From: JBMZCV01 sp049613665
GTDB taxonomy: Bacteria; Bacteroidota; Bacteroidia; Chitinophagales; UBA2359
Length of the DNA: 25,026 nt
Assembly (NCBI GenBank): GCA_049613665.1
Contig: JBMZCV010000061.1
Coordinates: forward strand, 1 to 25,026
Direction of reading: 5' to 3'
The notes under the pieces were generated by a model. That model worked only from the letters and a program-made list of their open reading frames with translations. It was not told the DNA's origin and searched no databases. The position numbers and the translations under genes were made by a program. Of this stretch, positions 7,301-15,792 are shown one piece after another. Numbering within the stretch: the stretch's first letter is position 1; each line of letters opens with the position of its first letter.

Positions 7301-9565
7301 ATGAAATTAACACATAACACAAAGCATTATTTATGGTTGTGCCTTACAATGGCATTTTTTTGTTTGCAAACTATGCTAACTGCTCAAAGCAATTTTGTGC
7401 AACGCACCGATATTCCGCTAAACAATGACGAAACAGGAAGTGCTGATTTAGCATGGTTAGGGGGCTTAAATAATCCGCAATTTTCGACAGCAGATTTCAA
7501 TAATGATGGTATCAAAGATTTATTTATTTTTGATAGAAGCAGTAATTTGCCCATTTGTTTGATTAACAATGGAACGCCAAACGAAGTAGATTATGAATAT
7601 GTGCCTAAATATGCAAAAAACATTCCTGTTTTTGAGGCTTGGGCTTTGATGCACGATTATAATTGCGATGGAATTGCCGACCTTTTTTGCTCACATCAAG
7701 GCGATGGTATTTGGGTATATGAAGGCTCTTATAACACAAATAATGAGTTGATTTTTGAGATAAGCTACAACAAACTTTATGCTGATAATTTGGAAGGCGA
7801 ACCCATACTTTTGGCAGTAGCAAGCTATGATATTCCTGCTATAACAGATGTCGATAATGATGGCGATACCGATATTTTAACCTTTCAAACCTCTGGCGGT
7901 TATGTAATTTTTTTCCAAAATCAAGCCGTAGAAACTGGCGAGCCTTGCACGTTAGATTTTGCGATAGAAACAAGTTGTTGGGGAAATTTTTATGAAAGCG
8001 GAATCGAAGAAGCATTAGAACTAGGCGTTGGCTGTGATGAGGGATTAGATATGCCTCAAGTGGAAATGAAACAAGAGGAAATGCACCCAGGTTCTACTTT
8101 ATTGGCTATTGATTTGGACGGCGATAATGATAAAGAAATGATGTTGGGCGATATTTCTTTCGACAATCTCGTGATGGTAACAAATGGCGGAACGCCAGAA
8201 GTAGCCGATATGACAGAACAAGATGTTTTTTTTCCTTCATATAACAATTCAGCTATTTTAGAAAGCTTTCCTGCCGCTTTTTCGGTCGATGTAAACAATG
8301 ATAATTTAGATGATTTGCTCGTTTCACCAAATGCTGTTGTGCAGTCGCAACACTACAATTGTGTTTGGTTGTATGAAAATAATGGACAAGCAAACCAACA
8401 ATTTAGTTTTCAAAAAGAGGTATTTTTGATAGATGAAATGATAGATGTAAGTGAGCGAGCAAATCCCGCTTTTTTCGACCATAATGGCGATGGTTTGATA
8501 GATATTGTGGTAGCAAACAAAGGCTACAAAAATGATAATCCTGCACCAGATGAACCTGAATTTGTATCAACTTTGGCTTTGTATGAAAATATCGGAACAG
8601 CAGAAGAACCCGCCTTTACGCTTATTTCGGCAGATTATGCAACTGTTTCGGCTCAATTTACTATCAATCGAACAGATTTGAATCCTGCTTTTGGCGATTT
8701 AGATGGCGATGGCGACAGCGATATGCTGCTGGGCGATAGAGATGGCTATATTCATTTTTTTAGAAACAATGAGGTAGATGGTATTGCTAATTTCGAAATG
8801 CCTCCTGCTGCTTTTGAAGGCGAGCGTTTTCAAGATTTGGACATCAATCAGTATGCTTCGCCTTTTTTAGTAGATATAAATAGAGATGGCTTGCTAGATT
8901 TATTAGTTGGACAGCGAAATGGCGAGATTTATTATTTTGAGAATACAGGCTCAACAGAAAATCCAATTTTTACGCAAGTCAGCAATTATTGGGGAGAAGT
9001 AGATGTGCAAGAATTTGGCGATATTACAGGCCACGCTATTCCAAATATAGTAGAATTTAATGGAAGTTATATATTATTGGTAGGCAACGAAGCAGGATAT
9101 ATTCAATATTATAAAGAAGTAGAACAAAATTTAAATGAAGGAGCTTTTGAGTTGGTAACAGAAAACTTGCTTGGTGTAGATATTGGAAAAAATGCGAGTC
9201 CAGCTCTTGCCGATTTAAACAATGATGGTTTTTTAGATATGGTTGTTGGCACAAATCGTGGCGGTTTACTTTGGTTTGAATACGATGAAACCGTAGGCAT
9301 AAATGATTTTTCAACCCCTAAAACAACGATGAATATTTATCCGAATCCAGCCGAAAACAATTGCTTTTTAAGCTTTGAAACAACTAAACAAGACTTTGCA
9401 CAACTGAATATTTATCATATTAATGGTCAAAAAATATGGGAACAAAAGTTGGTATCACATCAAAAGACACATCAAATTGATTTGGAAAATCTGACAACAG
9501 GCATTTATTTTTTTGAAGCTGTGGGCAAATCAGGTGTAGCTACGCAAAAAGTGTTGATAAAATAG
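7301..9565 (+). CDS. FG-GAP/VCBS repeat protein with T9SS type-A sorting domain
   Basis: A 754-residue secreted protein. Residues 1-29 form a signal peptide (LWLCLTMAFFCLQTMLTAQS). The body carries at least nine Asp-rich calcium-binding FG-GAP/VCBS motifs of the form DxNxDGxxD, for example DFNNDGIKDLF near 65, DVDNDGDTDIL near 183, and later DHNGDGLIDIV, DLDGDGDSDML, DINRDGLLDLL and DLNNDGFLDMV. Such repeats fold into an integrin-alpha-like beta-propeller. The last 80 or so residues (NIYPNPAENN ... LNIYHINGQKIWE ... GIYFFEA ... KVLIK) are a typical type-A (Por secretion) C-terminal sorting domain. The gene is divergent from the sigma factor gene across a 125-base gap and could be under the same surface-stress control, which is a guess. 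The ligand is unknown; adhesion or polysaccharide binding is usual for the fold. Confidence 0.9.
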   Translation: MKLTHNTKHYLWLCLTMAFFCLQTMLTAQSNFVQRTDIPLNNDETGSADLAWLGGLNNPQFSTADFNNDGIKDLFIFDRSSNLPICLINNGTPNEVDYEYVPKYAKNIPVFEAWALMHDYNCDGIADLFCSHQGDGIWVYEGSYNTNNELIFEISYNKLYADNLEGEPILLAVASYDIPAITDVDNDGDTDILTFQTSGGYVIFFQNQAVETGEPCTLDFAIETSCWGNFYESGIEEALELGVGCDEGLDMPQVEMKQEEMHPGSTLLAIDLDGDNDKEMMLGDISFDNLVMVTNGGTPEVADMTEQDVFFPSYNNSAILESFPAAFSVDVNNDNLDDLLVSPNAVVQSQHYNCVWLYENNGQANQQFSFQKEVFLIDEMIDVSERANPAFFDHNGDGLIDIVVANKGYKNDNPAPDEPEFVSTLALYENIGTAEEPAFTLISADYATVSAQFTINRTDLNPAFGDLDGDGDSDMLLGDRDGYIHFFRNNEVDGIANFEMPPAAFEGERFQDLDINQYASPFLVDINRDGLLDLLVGQRNGEIYYFENTGSTENPIFTQVSNYWGEVDVQEFGDITGHAIPNIVEFNGSYILLVGNEAGYIQYYKEVEQNLNEGAFELVTENLLGVDIGKNASPALADLNNDGFLDMVVGTNRGGLLWFEYDETVGINDFSTPKTTMNIYPNPAENNCFLSFETTKQDFAQLNIYHINGQKIWEQKLVSHQKTHQIDLENLTTGIYFFEAVGKSGVATQKVLIK

Positions 9566-9625
9566 TGAAAGTGGTTTATTTATTTTTGTGTTTTGCCTAA
9601 ATACTTTTTTCTTTTAAAAAAAATG

Positions 9626-9633
9626 TACCTTTG
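9626..9633 (+). promoter_or_regulatory. -7 promoter element for purQ
   Basis: TACCTTTG followed by CACC is a textbook Bacteroidota -7 element, 29 bases before the purQ start codon. The -33 element is not clear. It gives purQ a transcription start near 9640 and a very short leader. Confidence 0.65.
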
Positions 9634-9662
9634 CACCATATTTTTAATATCATTTTAAAATT

Positions 9663-10529
9663 ATGCAACAACAAGTAACAACAACAAAAGTTAAAGCTTT
9701 AATCATCACAGGTTTTGGCATCAACTGCGAAGAGGAAATGGCTGCTGCCTATCAATTGGCAGGAGCAGCCGCTCAAATCGTTCATCTCAACGACATTTTG
9801 CTCAACGCTTTTTCTATTCACGACTTCGATATCATCAATTTTCCAGGAGGATTCTCTTTTGGTGATGACTTATCTTCTGGAAAAGTTTTGGCCAACAAAA
9901 TCAAGTATAAATACTTATCGGCAGGTCGCACTTTTTTAGACGAAATCAAGCAATTTCTACAAAATGGAAAGTATGTTTTAGGTGTATGCAATGGCTTTCA
10001 AGTTTTGGTAAAGCTCGGTTTGCTACCTAACCTTGATGGAACAGTAACGCAAGAAGTCACTTTGTCGAAAAATGACTCTGGCAAATTTGAAGACCGCTGG
10101 GTGCATTGCAAAGTGTCTGAAAATACACATACGCCGTTTCTAAAAAATATAGGTGTTATCGCATTGCCTGTCAGACACGGCGAAGGCAAACTCATAGTGA
10201 AAGATGAACAAACGCAACAACAAATCATCGAAAAACAATTGAACTGCCTCACTTATTGCGAAGCCGATGGCAAAACAACAGAAACATATCCACTCAATCC
10301 GAATGGTGCGGCAATGGCTTGTGCAGGTTTGACCGATGAAACAGGGCAAGTTTTCGGACTTATGCCACATCCAGAAGCCTATTTGTCCCTTTACAATCAT
10401 CCAAATTGGGGACAGAAAAAACGCCAAAATAGCGATATTTCGGAAGATGGCGAAGGTTTGCAAATCTTCAAAAATATCGTTTCTCATATTTCGCTAAAAA
10501 AACAAGAAACAACAGCAACCGTAGTTTAA
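9663..10529 (+). CDS. purQ: Phosphoribosylformylglycinamidine synthase, glutaminase subunit
   Basis: A 288-residue class I glutamine amidotransferase. It supplies ammonia from glutamine for conversion of FGAR to FGAM in cytoplasmic purine biosynthesis, together with the PurL and PurS subunits, which are not in the window. The nucleophile lies in LGVCNGFQVL (Cys109) and the other triad residues in MPHPEAY (His236, Glu238). FPGGFSFGDDL at 60-70 is the family oxyanion-strand and loop motif, and GFGINCEEE near 17-25 is the N-terminal motif. It is longer than the roughly 225 residues usual in Bacillus-type PurQ, with extra sequence around 135-215 and a hydrophilic tail after 250. The start ATG lies 29 bases after a strong -7 element. 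PurH follows in the same direction after a 287-base spacer, so the two belong to one pathway but may be transcribed separately. Confidence 0.93.
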   Translation: MQQQVTTTKVKALIITGFGINCEEEMAAAYQLAGAAAQIVHLNDILLNAFSIHDFDIINFPGGFSFGDDLSSGKVLANKIKYKYLSAGRTFLDEIKQFLQNGKYVLGVCNGFQVLVKLGLLPNLDGTVTQEVTLSKNDSGKFEDRWVHCKVSENTHTPFLKNIGVIALPVRHGEGKLIVKDEQTQQQIIEKQLNCLTYCEADGKTTETYPLNPNGAAMACAGLTDETGQVFGLMPHPEAYLSLYNHPNWGQKKRQNSDISEDGEGLQIFKNIVSHISLKKQETTATVV

Positions 10530-10550
10530 TTATACAGTAAAGTAATTTTA

Positions 10551-10584
10551 TTCAAATTTTCAAGATATGAGAAATGACATATTT
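10551..10584 (+). repeat. Dispersed intergenic repeat, copy after purQ
   Basis: Both blocks of the repeat seen upstream of the anti-sigma gene are joined here: an AGATATGAGAA-containing block (10551-10573) running into AGAAATGACATATTT (10570-10584). It starts 22 bases past the purQ stop codon. Confidence 0.55.
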
Positions 10585-10648
10585 CTAAAAATACGATAGT
10601 TCATATTTTTTATATTTGGCATTCTTGGCTAAAAAATATGTCATTTCT
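10570..10648. repeat. Long inverted repeat in the purQ-purH spacer
   Basis: AGAAATGACATATTT (10570-10584) is perfectly inverted at 10634-10648, with 49 bases between the arms. The same 15-mer occurs at 6424-6438. The arms could be the ends of a small mobile or MITE-like unit or of a long hairpin. The loop holds a TATATTTG element (10611-10618). Confidence 0.6.
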
Positions 10649-10688
10649 TTCTTTTCGTTTAATCATAAGATATTAGAAAAAATATTTT

Positions 10689-10753
10689 TTAAAAAACGAC
10701 ACGCCCTTATTTGATGATAATACATAGCAATGGCAAGGTTTGTCGTTTTTTAA
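10689..10753. repeat. Inverted repeat with inner pairing upstream of purH
   Basis: TTAAAAAACGACA (10689-10701) is perfectly inverted at 10741-10753, with 39 bases between. Inside, CCTT (10705-10708) can pair with AAGG (10735-10738), so a longer folded element is possible. It ends in six T, so it could terminate purQ transcripts, or act as a purH leader element. The TTTG of the purH promoter candidate overlaps its right arm. Confidence 0.5.
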
Positions 10754-10767
10754 GTTTCTTAATTTTG
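10739..10767 (+). promoter_or_regulatory. Promoter candidate for purH
   Basis: TTTG (10739-10742), 17 bases, then TAATTTTG (10760-10767) fit the Bacteroidota -33 and -7 elements. Transcription would begin near 10774, about 43 bases before the purH start. Confidence 0.45.
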
Positions 10768-10778
10768 AATAAAAAATA

Positions 10779-10806
10779 ACTCAAAATTAAAAACTCAAAA
10801 TTAAAA
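10779..10806 (+). repeat. Two perfect 14-base tandem repeats in the purH leader
   Basis: ACTCAAAATTAAAA occurs twice head to tail, ending ten bases before the purH start codon. It sits where the ribosome binds, so a change in copy number would alter leader length. It may be simple slippage of AT-rich DNA. Confidence 0.65.
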
Positions 10807-10816
10807 TCTGTAATAG

Positions 10817-12478
10817 ATGGAAAATTTAACAGCAACAACAACAGCCTCTTCTACGCTTGGGGCCATAAAAATTAAGCGTGTTTTGATGAGCGTTTCCGAC
10901 AAAAAAAACCTATTGCCATTAGCAGAATGTTTGAAAAAACATGGCTGTGAAATCATTTCGACAGGTGGTACAGGCCGAAAATTGAAGGAAGCCAATATCG
11001 TCATGACAGATATTAGCAAAGTAACAGGAAATCCTGAAGCTTTTGGCGGCCGCATGAAAACCATTTCTTTCAACATCGAATCCGCATTGCTCTTCGATAG
11101 AGAAAGAGATGCAGCAGAAGCAGCTTCGTTAAATATCGAAGCGATTGATATGGTAGTTTGCAATCTATATCCTTTCAAAAAAGTGCTTGATGCAGGTGCT
11201 GATTTCGAGACTTTGATTGAAAACATAGACATCGGCGGCCCGACAATGGTGCGTTCTGCGGCCAAAAACTTCAAATATGTAGCCGTTGTGACAGACACTA
11301 GCGAATATACTGCTATCATTGAAGAGTTAGACGCAAATGATGGCTTTTTGAGCTTGGCGACTCGTCGTCGTTTGATGCGAAAAGCTTTTAATCATACGGC
11401 AGACTACGATGCGACAATTGCAGTAGCGATGGACAAAGCAGACGAGCAAGAATCGATGCGTTTGTCTTTCAAAGGCGGAAAAGTATTGCGTTATGGCGAA
11501 AACTCGCATCAAGAAGCTTTGTATTATCGTGAAGAAGGTGCGGAACAGTCTTTGTGCGACATGAATATTTTGAGCGGAAAAGCCATTTCTTTCAACAATT
11601 TGCTCGACATCAACGGTGCTTTCGAGTCGGTGCGAGTGTTGAACGCTGAAAAACAAGCTTGTTCGATTATCAAACACAGTAATCCTTGCGGTTTGTGCGA
11701 AGGCGAAAATCAAGCAGAGGTTTTTGAAGCAGCTTGGGCAGGCGACCCTATTTCGGCTTTCGGTTCTATCATTGCTTTCAACCAAAAAGTAGAACGCAAA
11801 ACGGTAGAATTTTTGGCTCTTGATGCAAAAGATAGAATGAAACGTAAATTTGTGGAAGTTGTTATCGCTCCTAGCTTTACGGAAGAAGCTTTGGCATATC
11901 TGAAATTGCACAAAAACCTACGAGTGATTGAATATAACACAACCGCAGCACGCACAGGCAAAGATTTGCGTTATTTCAATGGTTTATTGTTGGCTCAAGA
12001 TTTAGATGCGAAGTTGCACAGCAAAATGGAAGTCGTGACGAAAAACGAAATTGACATTACTGAAAAAGCGGCGATTGTAGAATTTGGTTTGAAAGCAATT
12101 AGCAACATCAAATCTAATGCAATTGTGGTAGCTCGTGAAAAAGATGGCAATTTACAATTGTTGGGAATGGGTGCTGGACAACCAAATCGTTTGGTAGCTA
12201 CAAAATTGGCTTTAGATAAATGTCGTGAAAATCTAGCTCGTGAGTTTACAGGCAATACCGACGATTTGGAGGCATATATGCAAACGGAGATAGGAAACGC
12301 TATTCTTATTTCAGATGCTTTTTTCCCTTTTGCCGACAATGTGGAATTAGCGGCTACTTATGGCGTGAAAAATATCGTACAGCCAGGTGGTTCTATTCGT
12401 GATAAGCATGTTATTAAGGCTTGCAACAAGCTGGGCGTAAATATGTTTTTTACTGGTTTGAGACATTTCAAGCACTAA
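10817..12478 (+). CDS. purH: Bifunctional AICAR formyltransferase/IMP cyclohydrolase
   Basis: A 553-residue enzyme catalysing the last two steps of purine synthesis: formylation of AICAR by 10-formyltetrahydrofolate, then ring closure to IMP in the cytoplasm. The N-terminal MGS-like cyclohydrolase domain (about 18-215) shows RVLMSVSDKKNL, STGGTGRKL, GRMKT and GGPTMVRSAAKN. The C-terminal transformylase domain shows RYGENSHQ, IKHSNPCG (catalytic Lys-His pair), GDPISAFGSI, QPGGSIRD and the terminal FTGLRHFKH. GRMKTISFNIESALL replaces the common GRVKTLHP form, a variant I recall from this type of PurH. A 17-residue Thr/Ser/Ala-rich N-terminal extension precedes the domain. The gene ends in a strong intrinsic terminator 32 bases later, and its codon use looks richer in G and C than that of the surface-protein genes. 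Confidence 0.95.
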   Translation: MENLTATTTASSTLGAIKIKRVLMSVSDKKNLLPLAECLKKHGCEIISTGGTGRKLKEANIVMTDISKVTGNPEAFGGRMKTISFNIESALLFDRERDAAEAASLNIEAIDMVVCNLYPFKKVLDAGADFETLIENIDIGGPTMVRSAAKNFKYVAVVTDTSEYTAIIEELDANDGFLSLATRRRLMRKAFNHTADYDATIAVAMDKADEQESMRLSFKGGKVLRYGENSHQEALYYREEGAEQSLCDMNILSGKAISFNNLLDINGAFESVRVLNAEKQACSIIKHSNPCGLCEGENQAEVFEAAWAGDPISAFGSIIAFNQKVERKTVEFLALDAKDRMKRKFVEVVIAPSFTEEALAYLKLHKNLRVIEYNTTAARTGKDLRYFNGLLLAQDLDAKLHSKMEVVTKNEIDITEKAAIVEFGLKAISNIKSNAIVVAREKDGNLQLLGMGAGQPNRLVATKLALDKCRENLAREFTGNTDDLEAYMQTEIGNAILISDAFFPFADNVELAATYGVKNIVQPGGSIRDKHVIKACNKLGVNMFFTGLRHFKH

Positions 12479-12874
12479 GAAGCAACACGAAAAATTATTA
12501 TTTTTATGCAAAAGCGACTATCGGATTTTTATCTGATAGTCGCTTTTTTTGTGGGAAAAGGTGAAAGTGACTATCAAATAAATGTAGTGTTTTAGCCTCT
12601 TCAGGCCTTTATTATAAGAGATATTATTTACAAAATTTGCAACTTTTACAGCCTTTTGAACTGAAAAATAGTATGTTTCTCTTGCCAAAGATGTGTTTTT
12701 ATTCAACTGAAAATTGTTGTAAAAAATATCCGAATCATTGATTCACAAAAACTTTTTTTTCAAACTAACCTTGAAACTCTTTATTGAAAGAAACTAGCAC
12801 TTTATTAAATTCGTTTTGGCACATAATTTGACACTATTTTTACTTGAAGCTAAATAAAATACTAAAATAGTAAA
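12479..12874. other. Spacer between purH and the SdrD B-like gene
   Basis: 396 bases. The first 70 hold the purH terminator. The rest is AT-rich with no convincing gene. Near-matches to the -7 element (TAACCTTG around 12765, ATAATTTG around 12824) exist, but none is complete with a spaced TTG. Confidence 0.5.
12510..12550 (+). terminator. Strong intrinsic terminator after purH
   Basis: AAAAGCGACTATC pairs with GATAGTCGCTTTT. The stem continues through a G-T wobble and three further pairs to a TTTT loop, about 17 pairs in all, followed by a T run to 12550. It starts 32 bases past the purH stop. Confidence 0.9.
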
Positions 12875-15619
12875 ATGATTAGAATGTTAAACAAATTGAA
12901 AATTTATTATTTATTTAATACTTATTTATTATCCTTGTTCTTATTTAATCAACAAGCTATGCCTGCTTGTACAGAAACCGCTAATTGTGTGGGAGGCACA
13001 GTTTTTGAAGATTACAATGCAAATGGCATAAATGATGCCGAAACAGGTGTTGCCAGTATAGAAGTCACAATATATGATTGCGATAACAATACCATCAATA
13101 CCGCTTTAACTGACGAAAATGGCGATTGGCAAATTTGTGATTTGAACGATAATGAACAATATAGAGTAGAATACATTTTGCCTCCTAGCATAGATAGCTG
13201 GGCAAACCCTACTCATGTTGGAGTTGATAATGCCTCAGATGTTCAATTTGTTACAGCACCAAACTGTGGAAGTTTTGCCATCAGCAATCCCGCCGACTAT
13301 TGCAATGACACACCAGATTTAACAGTTGTTTGCTACCTACAACCTATTGATACAACAGCTACCGACTGGACAAGCGAAGCGGCTATTGTTCGCATTCCTT
13401 ATGAATCTGGCACAACTGACAATACCTCCACAGGCTTGGCAACTATCGAAGATGCTGATTATATGAATGTAGTAGCTACCAATGGAGAAGTTGGCTCTGT
13501 TTTCGGCTTGAGTTTCGATACCCAAAAAGAGATTGTTTATACAGCAGCTTTTATGAAACGTCATGTGCCTTTTGGGCCTGGAGGCGTTGGAGCGATTTAT
13601 AAGGTTGAAAACAATACTGTTTCTACTTTTGTAGATTTAAATACTTTGGTAACGGGTACACCTGCTGGCACAAATGAACATAGCCCTTCTGGTGTAAATT
13701 ATCAACTCGACAATGTTTGGGACGCAATAGGGAAAAGTAGCTTTGGCGATTTAGTGCTAACAGATGATGGAAGCACACTTTATACAGTAACACTTGACGA
13801 TAGCGACCGAAAGCTATATCAAATTAATGTGCCTGCTGATGGTAGCAACCCAACTGCTGCCGATGTTCAAAGTTTCGACTTACCTAGTCCAACAGATTGC
13901 CCTAATCACCCTTCGACAGGAGCAGGAGAGTTAAATTACAACATTCGGCCAGGTGCTTTGCACATTTACAAAGGTATGCTTTATATAGGCTTAACTTGTA
14001 CTGCCGAATCTTCGCAAGATGTTGCTGATTTGAAAGGTTATGTTTATCCTTTTGATATGTCTCTACAAACTTTTGGCACTCAATTATTGAATGTTCCTTT
14101 CAACTATGATAGAACAGATATTTTAGATGGTGCTGCTGCTGGCGATTTTTTCCCCTGGACACCTACGCAACCGACTACTACAAGCTCACCAGCATTGAAT
14201 GGTACTACCGAAAATGCGTCATTTCCAATGCCTTGGCTTATGGACATCAATTTTTCTGATGATGGTTGTATGGTTTTGGGCATTACTGATAGATTTGGCC
14301 ACTTATCAAGTGGTGCAAACAATCCGCCAGAACAGCTCAATGGAAATGCAGGTGGCGACATTCTAAAAGCATGTAATTTGGCTGGCACTTGGACATTGGA
14401 AAGCAATGGAAATGATGGAGTTAATCCTCCTAGTGGTGGTGCAAATAACAATGCAGGCCCTGGCGGTGGCGAGTTTTTCTATCACGAAGCTTGCGATTTA
14501 ACAGGCTCTTATCATACTGAAATTAGCAATGGCGGTTTTTCTATTTTGAGAGGTAAAAACGAATTAGTATTAGGCGTTTATGACCCTGCTCCTGTATCTT
14601 CTGGCAATTTGCCGAGTGGTACAAATGTATTCGACTCTGGTGGCTTAATTTATTTAGATACAGAAAATGGCTCAAGAAATCGCTCCTTTATGCTTTTCAA
14701 CAGAAATTCTTATCCTACTTTTGGATTTGACAAAGCTAGTGCAACAGGTGGAATTACGATAAATTGCCCTTCGTCTCCTATCGAAATTGGTAATTATGTA
14801 TGGTGCGATTCATTGCAAAATGGTATTCAAGATGCTTGCGAGCGTGGTATTGATGGCATTGATATTCAATTATATGATGCAAATGGCTTGCTCATTGGAA
14901 CAACAACAAGTTCAAACGGCGGAAAATATTATTTCAACCAAAATAATATTGACACAACAGGTGTTGCAACAGATGGTTCGCCAAATTCAGGTAGTTATAC
15001 AGGCTTAAATTATAGTGCCGATTACTTCGTGGTATTTGGCAATGCTCAATTTGCGGCAGGAGAATTTACCATAGGTACAGATACATACGGCATTAGTTCA
15101 GTCGCCAATGTTAGTGGAAATGCTAGAGATAATGTCGATTCTGATATAGATGCTACCGCTTTAACAAATAATTTAGGTGGAAGTATCCCAAATGATTTGC
15201 CTTATATTGCCTTTGCTAGCGATGCTCAAGGTGGTGGAAATCATCAATTTGATGTCGGACTTGTTTGCACTTGCAACATTACTCCAACAGCAACACCGCA
15301 AGCTTGCCAAGATAATGGAACAGCTAACGATGCTTCAGATGATATTTTTGATGTTCTTGTCAATGCAAGTGCCTTTAATGGCGGTACAACAGGCCAATTT
15401 ACAGTAAGTGATGGAACAACAATTTTAGGCACTTTTGATTATGATACAGGTGGAACAATTACAGGTTTAGTCGCCGATGGCTCAACTATCACGCTGATAT
15501 TTGCAGATATTGATGATGATACTTGCAATGCAACAGTTGACGTATCGCAAAATAGCTGTTCAGTTGCCGAACCATGCTTAGAAACAAAATGCTTGAATAT
15601 CAATGTAACTAAAAACTAA
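12875..15619 (+). CDS. Secreted SdrD B-like domain protein
   Basis: A 914-residue surface or secreted protein. The N-terminus is hydrophobic to about residue 30 (YLLSLFLFNQQAMPAC); Cys32 follows a poor lipobox, so ordinary signal-peptidase cleavage is more likely. The first SdrD B-like domain (about 38-155) has GGTVFEDYNANGINDAETG and TDENGDWQ. A beta-rich middle part (about 160-620) looks propeller-like and includes FGPGGVGAIYKVENN. A second SdrD B-like domain (about 634-799) has IGNYVWCDSLQNGIQDACE and ends VGLVCTC. A final Ig-like module (about 800-895) is followed by the tail CLETKCLNINVTKN. No type-A or type-B sorting domain is recognisable, which is odd for a protein of this kind. The gene is flanked on both sides by terminator hairpins, so it is probably monocistronic. 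It may bind calcium and act as an adhesin; the role is unknown. Confidence 0.85.
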   Translation: MIRMLNKLKIYYLFNTYLLSLFLFNQQAMPACTETANCVGGTVFEDYNANGINDAETGVASIEVTIYDCDNNTINTALTDENGDWQICDLNDNEQYRVEYILPPSIDSWANPTHVGVDNASDVQFVTAPNCGSFAISNPADYCNDTPDLTVVCYLQPIDTTATDWTSEAAIVRIPYESGTTDNTSTGLATIEDADYMNVVATNGEVGSVFGLSFDTQKEIVYTAAFMKRHVPFGPGGVGAIYKVENNTVSTFVDLNTLVTGTPAGTNEHSPSGVNYQLDNVWDAIGKSSFGDLVLTDDGSTLYTVTLDDSDRKLYQINVPADGSNPTAADVQSFDLPSPTDCPNHPSTGAGELNYNIRPGALHIYKGMLYIGLTCTAESSQDVADLKGYVYPFDMSLQTFGTQLLNVPFNYDRTDILDGAAAGDFFPWTPTQPTTTSSPALNGTTENASFPMPWLMDINFSDDGCMVLGITDRFGHLSSGANNPPEQLNGNAGGDILKACNLAGTWTLESNGNDGVNPPSGGANNNAGPGGGEFFYHEACDLTGSYHTEISNGGFSILRGKNELVLGVYDPAPVSSGNLPSGTNVFDSGGLIYLDTENGSRNRSFMLFNRNSYPTFGFDKASATGGITINCPSSPIEIGNYVWCDSLQNGIQDACERGIDGIDIQLYDANGLLIGTTTSSNGGKYYFNQNNIDTTGVATDGSPNSGSYTGLNYSADYFVVFGNAQFAAGEFTIGTDTYGISSVANVSGNARDNVDSDIDATALTNNLGGSIPNDLPYIAFASDAQGGGNHQFDVGLVCTCNITPTATPQACQDNGTANDASDDIFDVLVNASAFNGGTTGQFTVSDGTTILGTFDYDTGGTITGLVADGSTITLIFADIDDDTCNATVDVSQNSCSVAEPCLETKCLNINVTKN

Positions 15620-15644
15620 ATATATTTTTAGCACTTAAAACTTA

Positions 15645-15686
15645 TAAACCGTCATAAATTGTGTATTTTATGACGGTTTATTTTTT
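15645..15686 (+). terminator. Intrinsic terminator after the SdrD B-like gene
   Basis: TAAACCGTCATAAA (15645-15658) pairs perfectly with TTTATGACGGTTTA (15667-15680) around an eight-base loop, followed by TTTTTT. It lies 26 bases past the stop codon. Confidence 0.88.
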
Positions 15687-15792
15687 GAAAAAGCCAAATG
15701 TCAAACCCTATTATAAACAGCATAATTTGTGCTAATGTATAAAATATCTCACAAAAAAAGCTTAACTTTACCTCCTCAAAATTACAGCTTTC

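Noticed and set aside
10530..10816. Purine riboswitch upstream of purH
   Set aside because: The conserved loop and junction sequences of guanine/adenine riboswitches are not present; only inverted repeats are seen.
11327..11911. 194-codon reading frame antisense to purH
   Set aside because: It overlaps the well-supported purH coding region completely and has no recognisable motif.
12518..12706. 62-codon minus-strand frame after purH
   Set aside because: Its 3' end lies in the purH terminator hairpin, and neither its start region nor its sequence is convincing.
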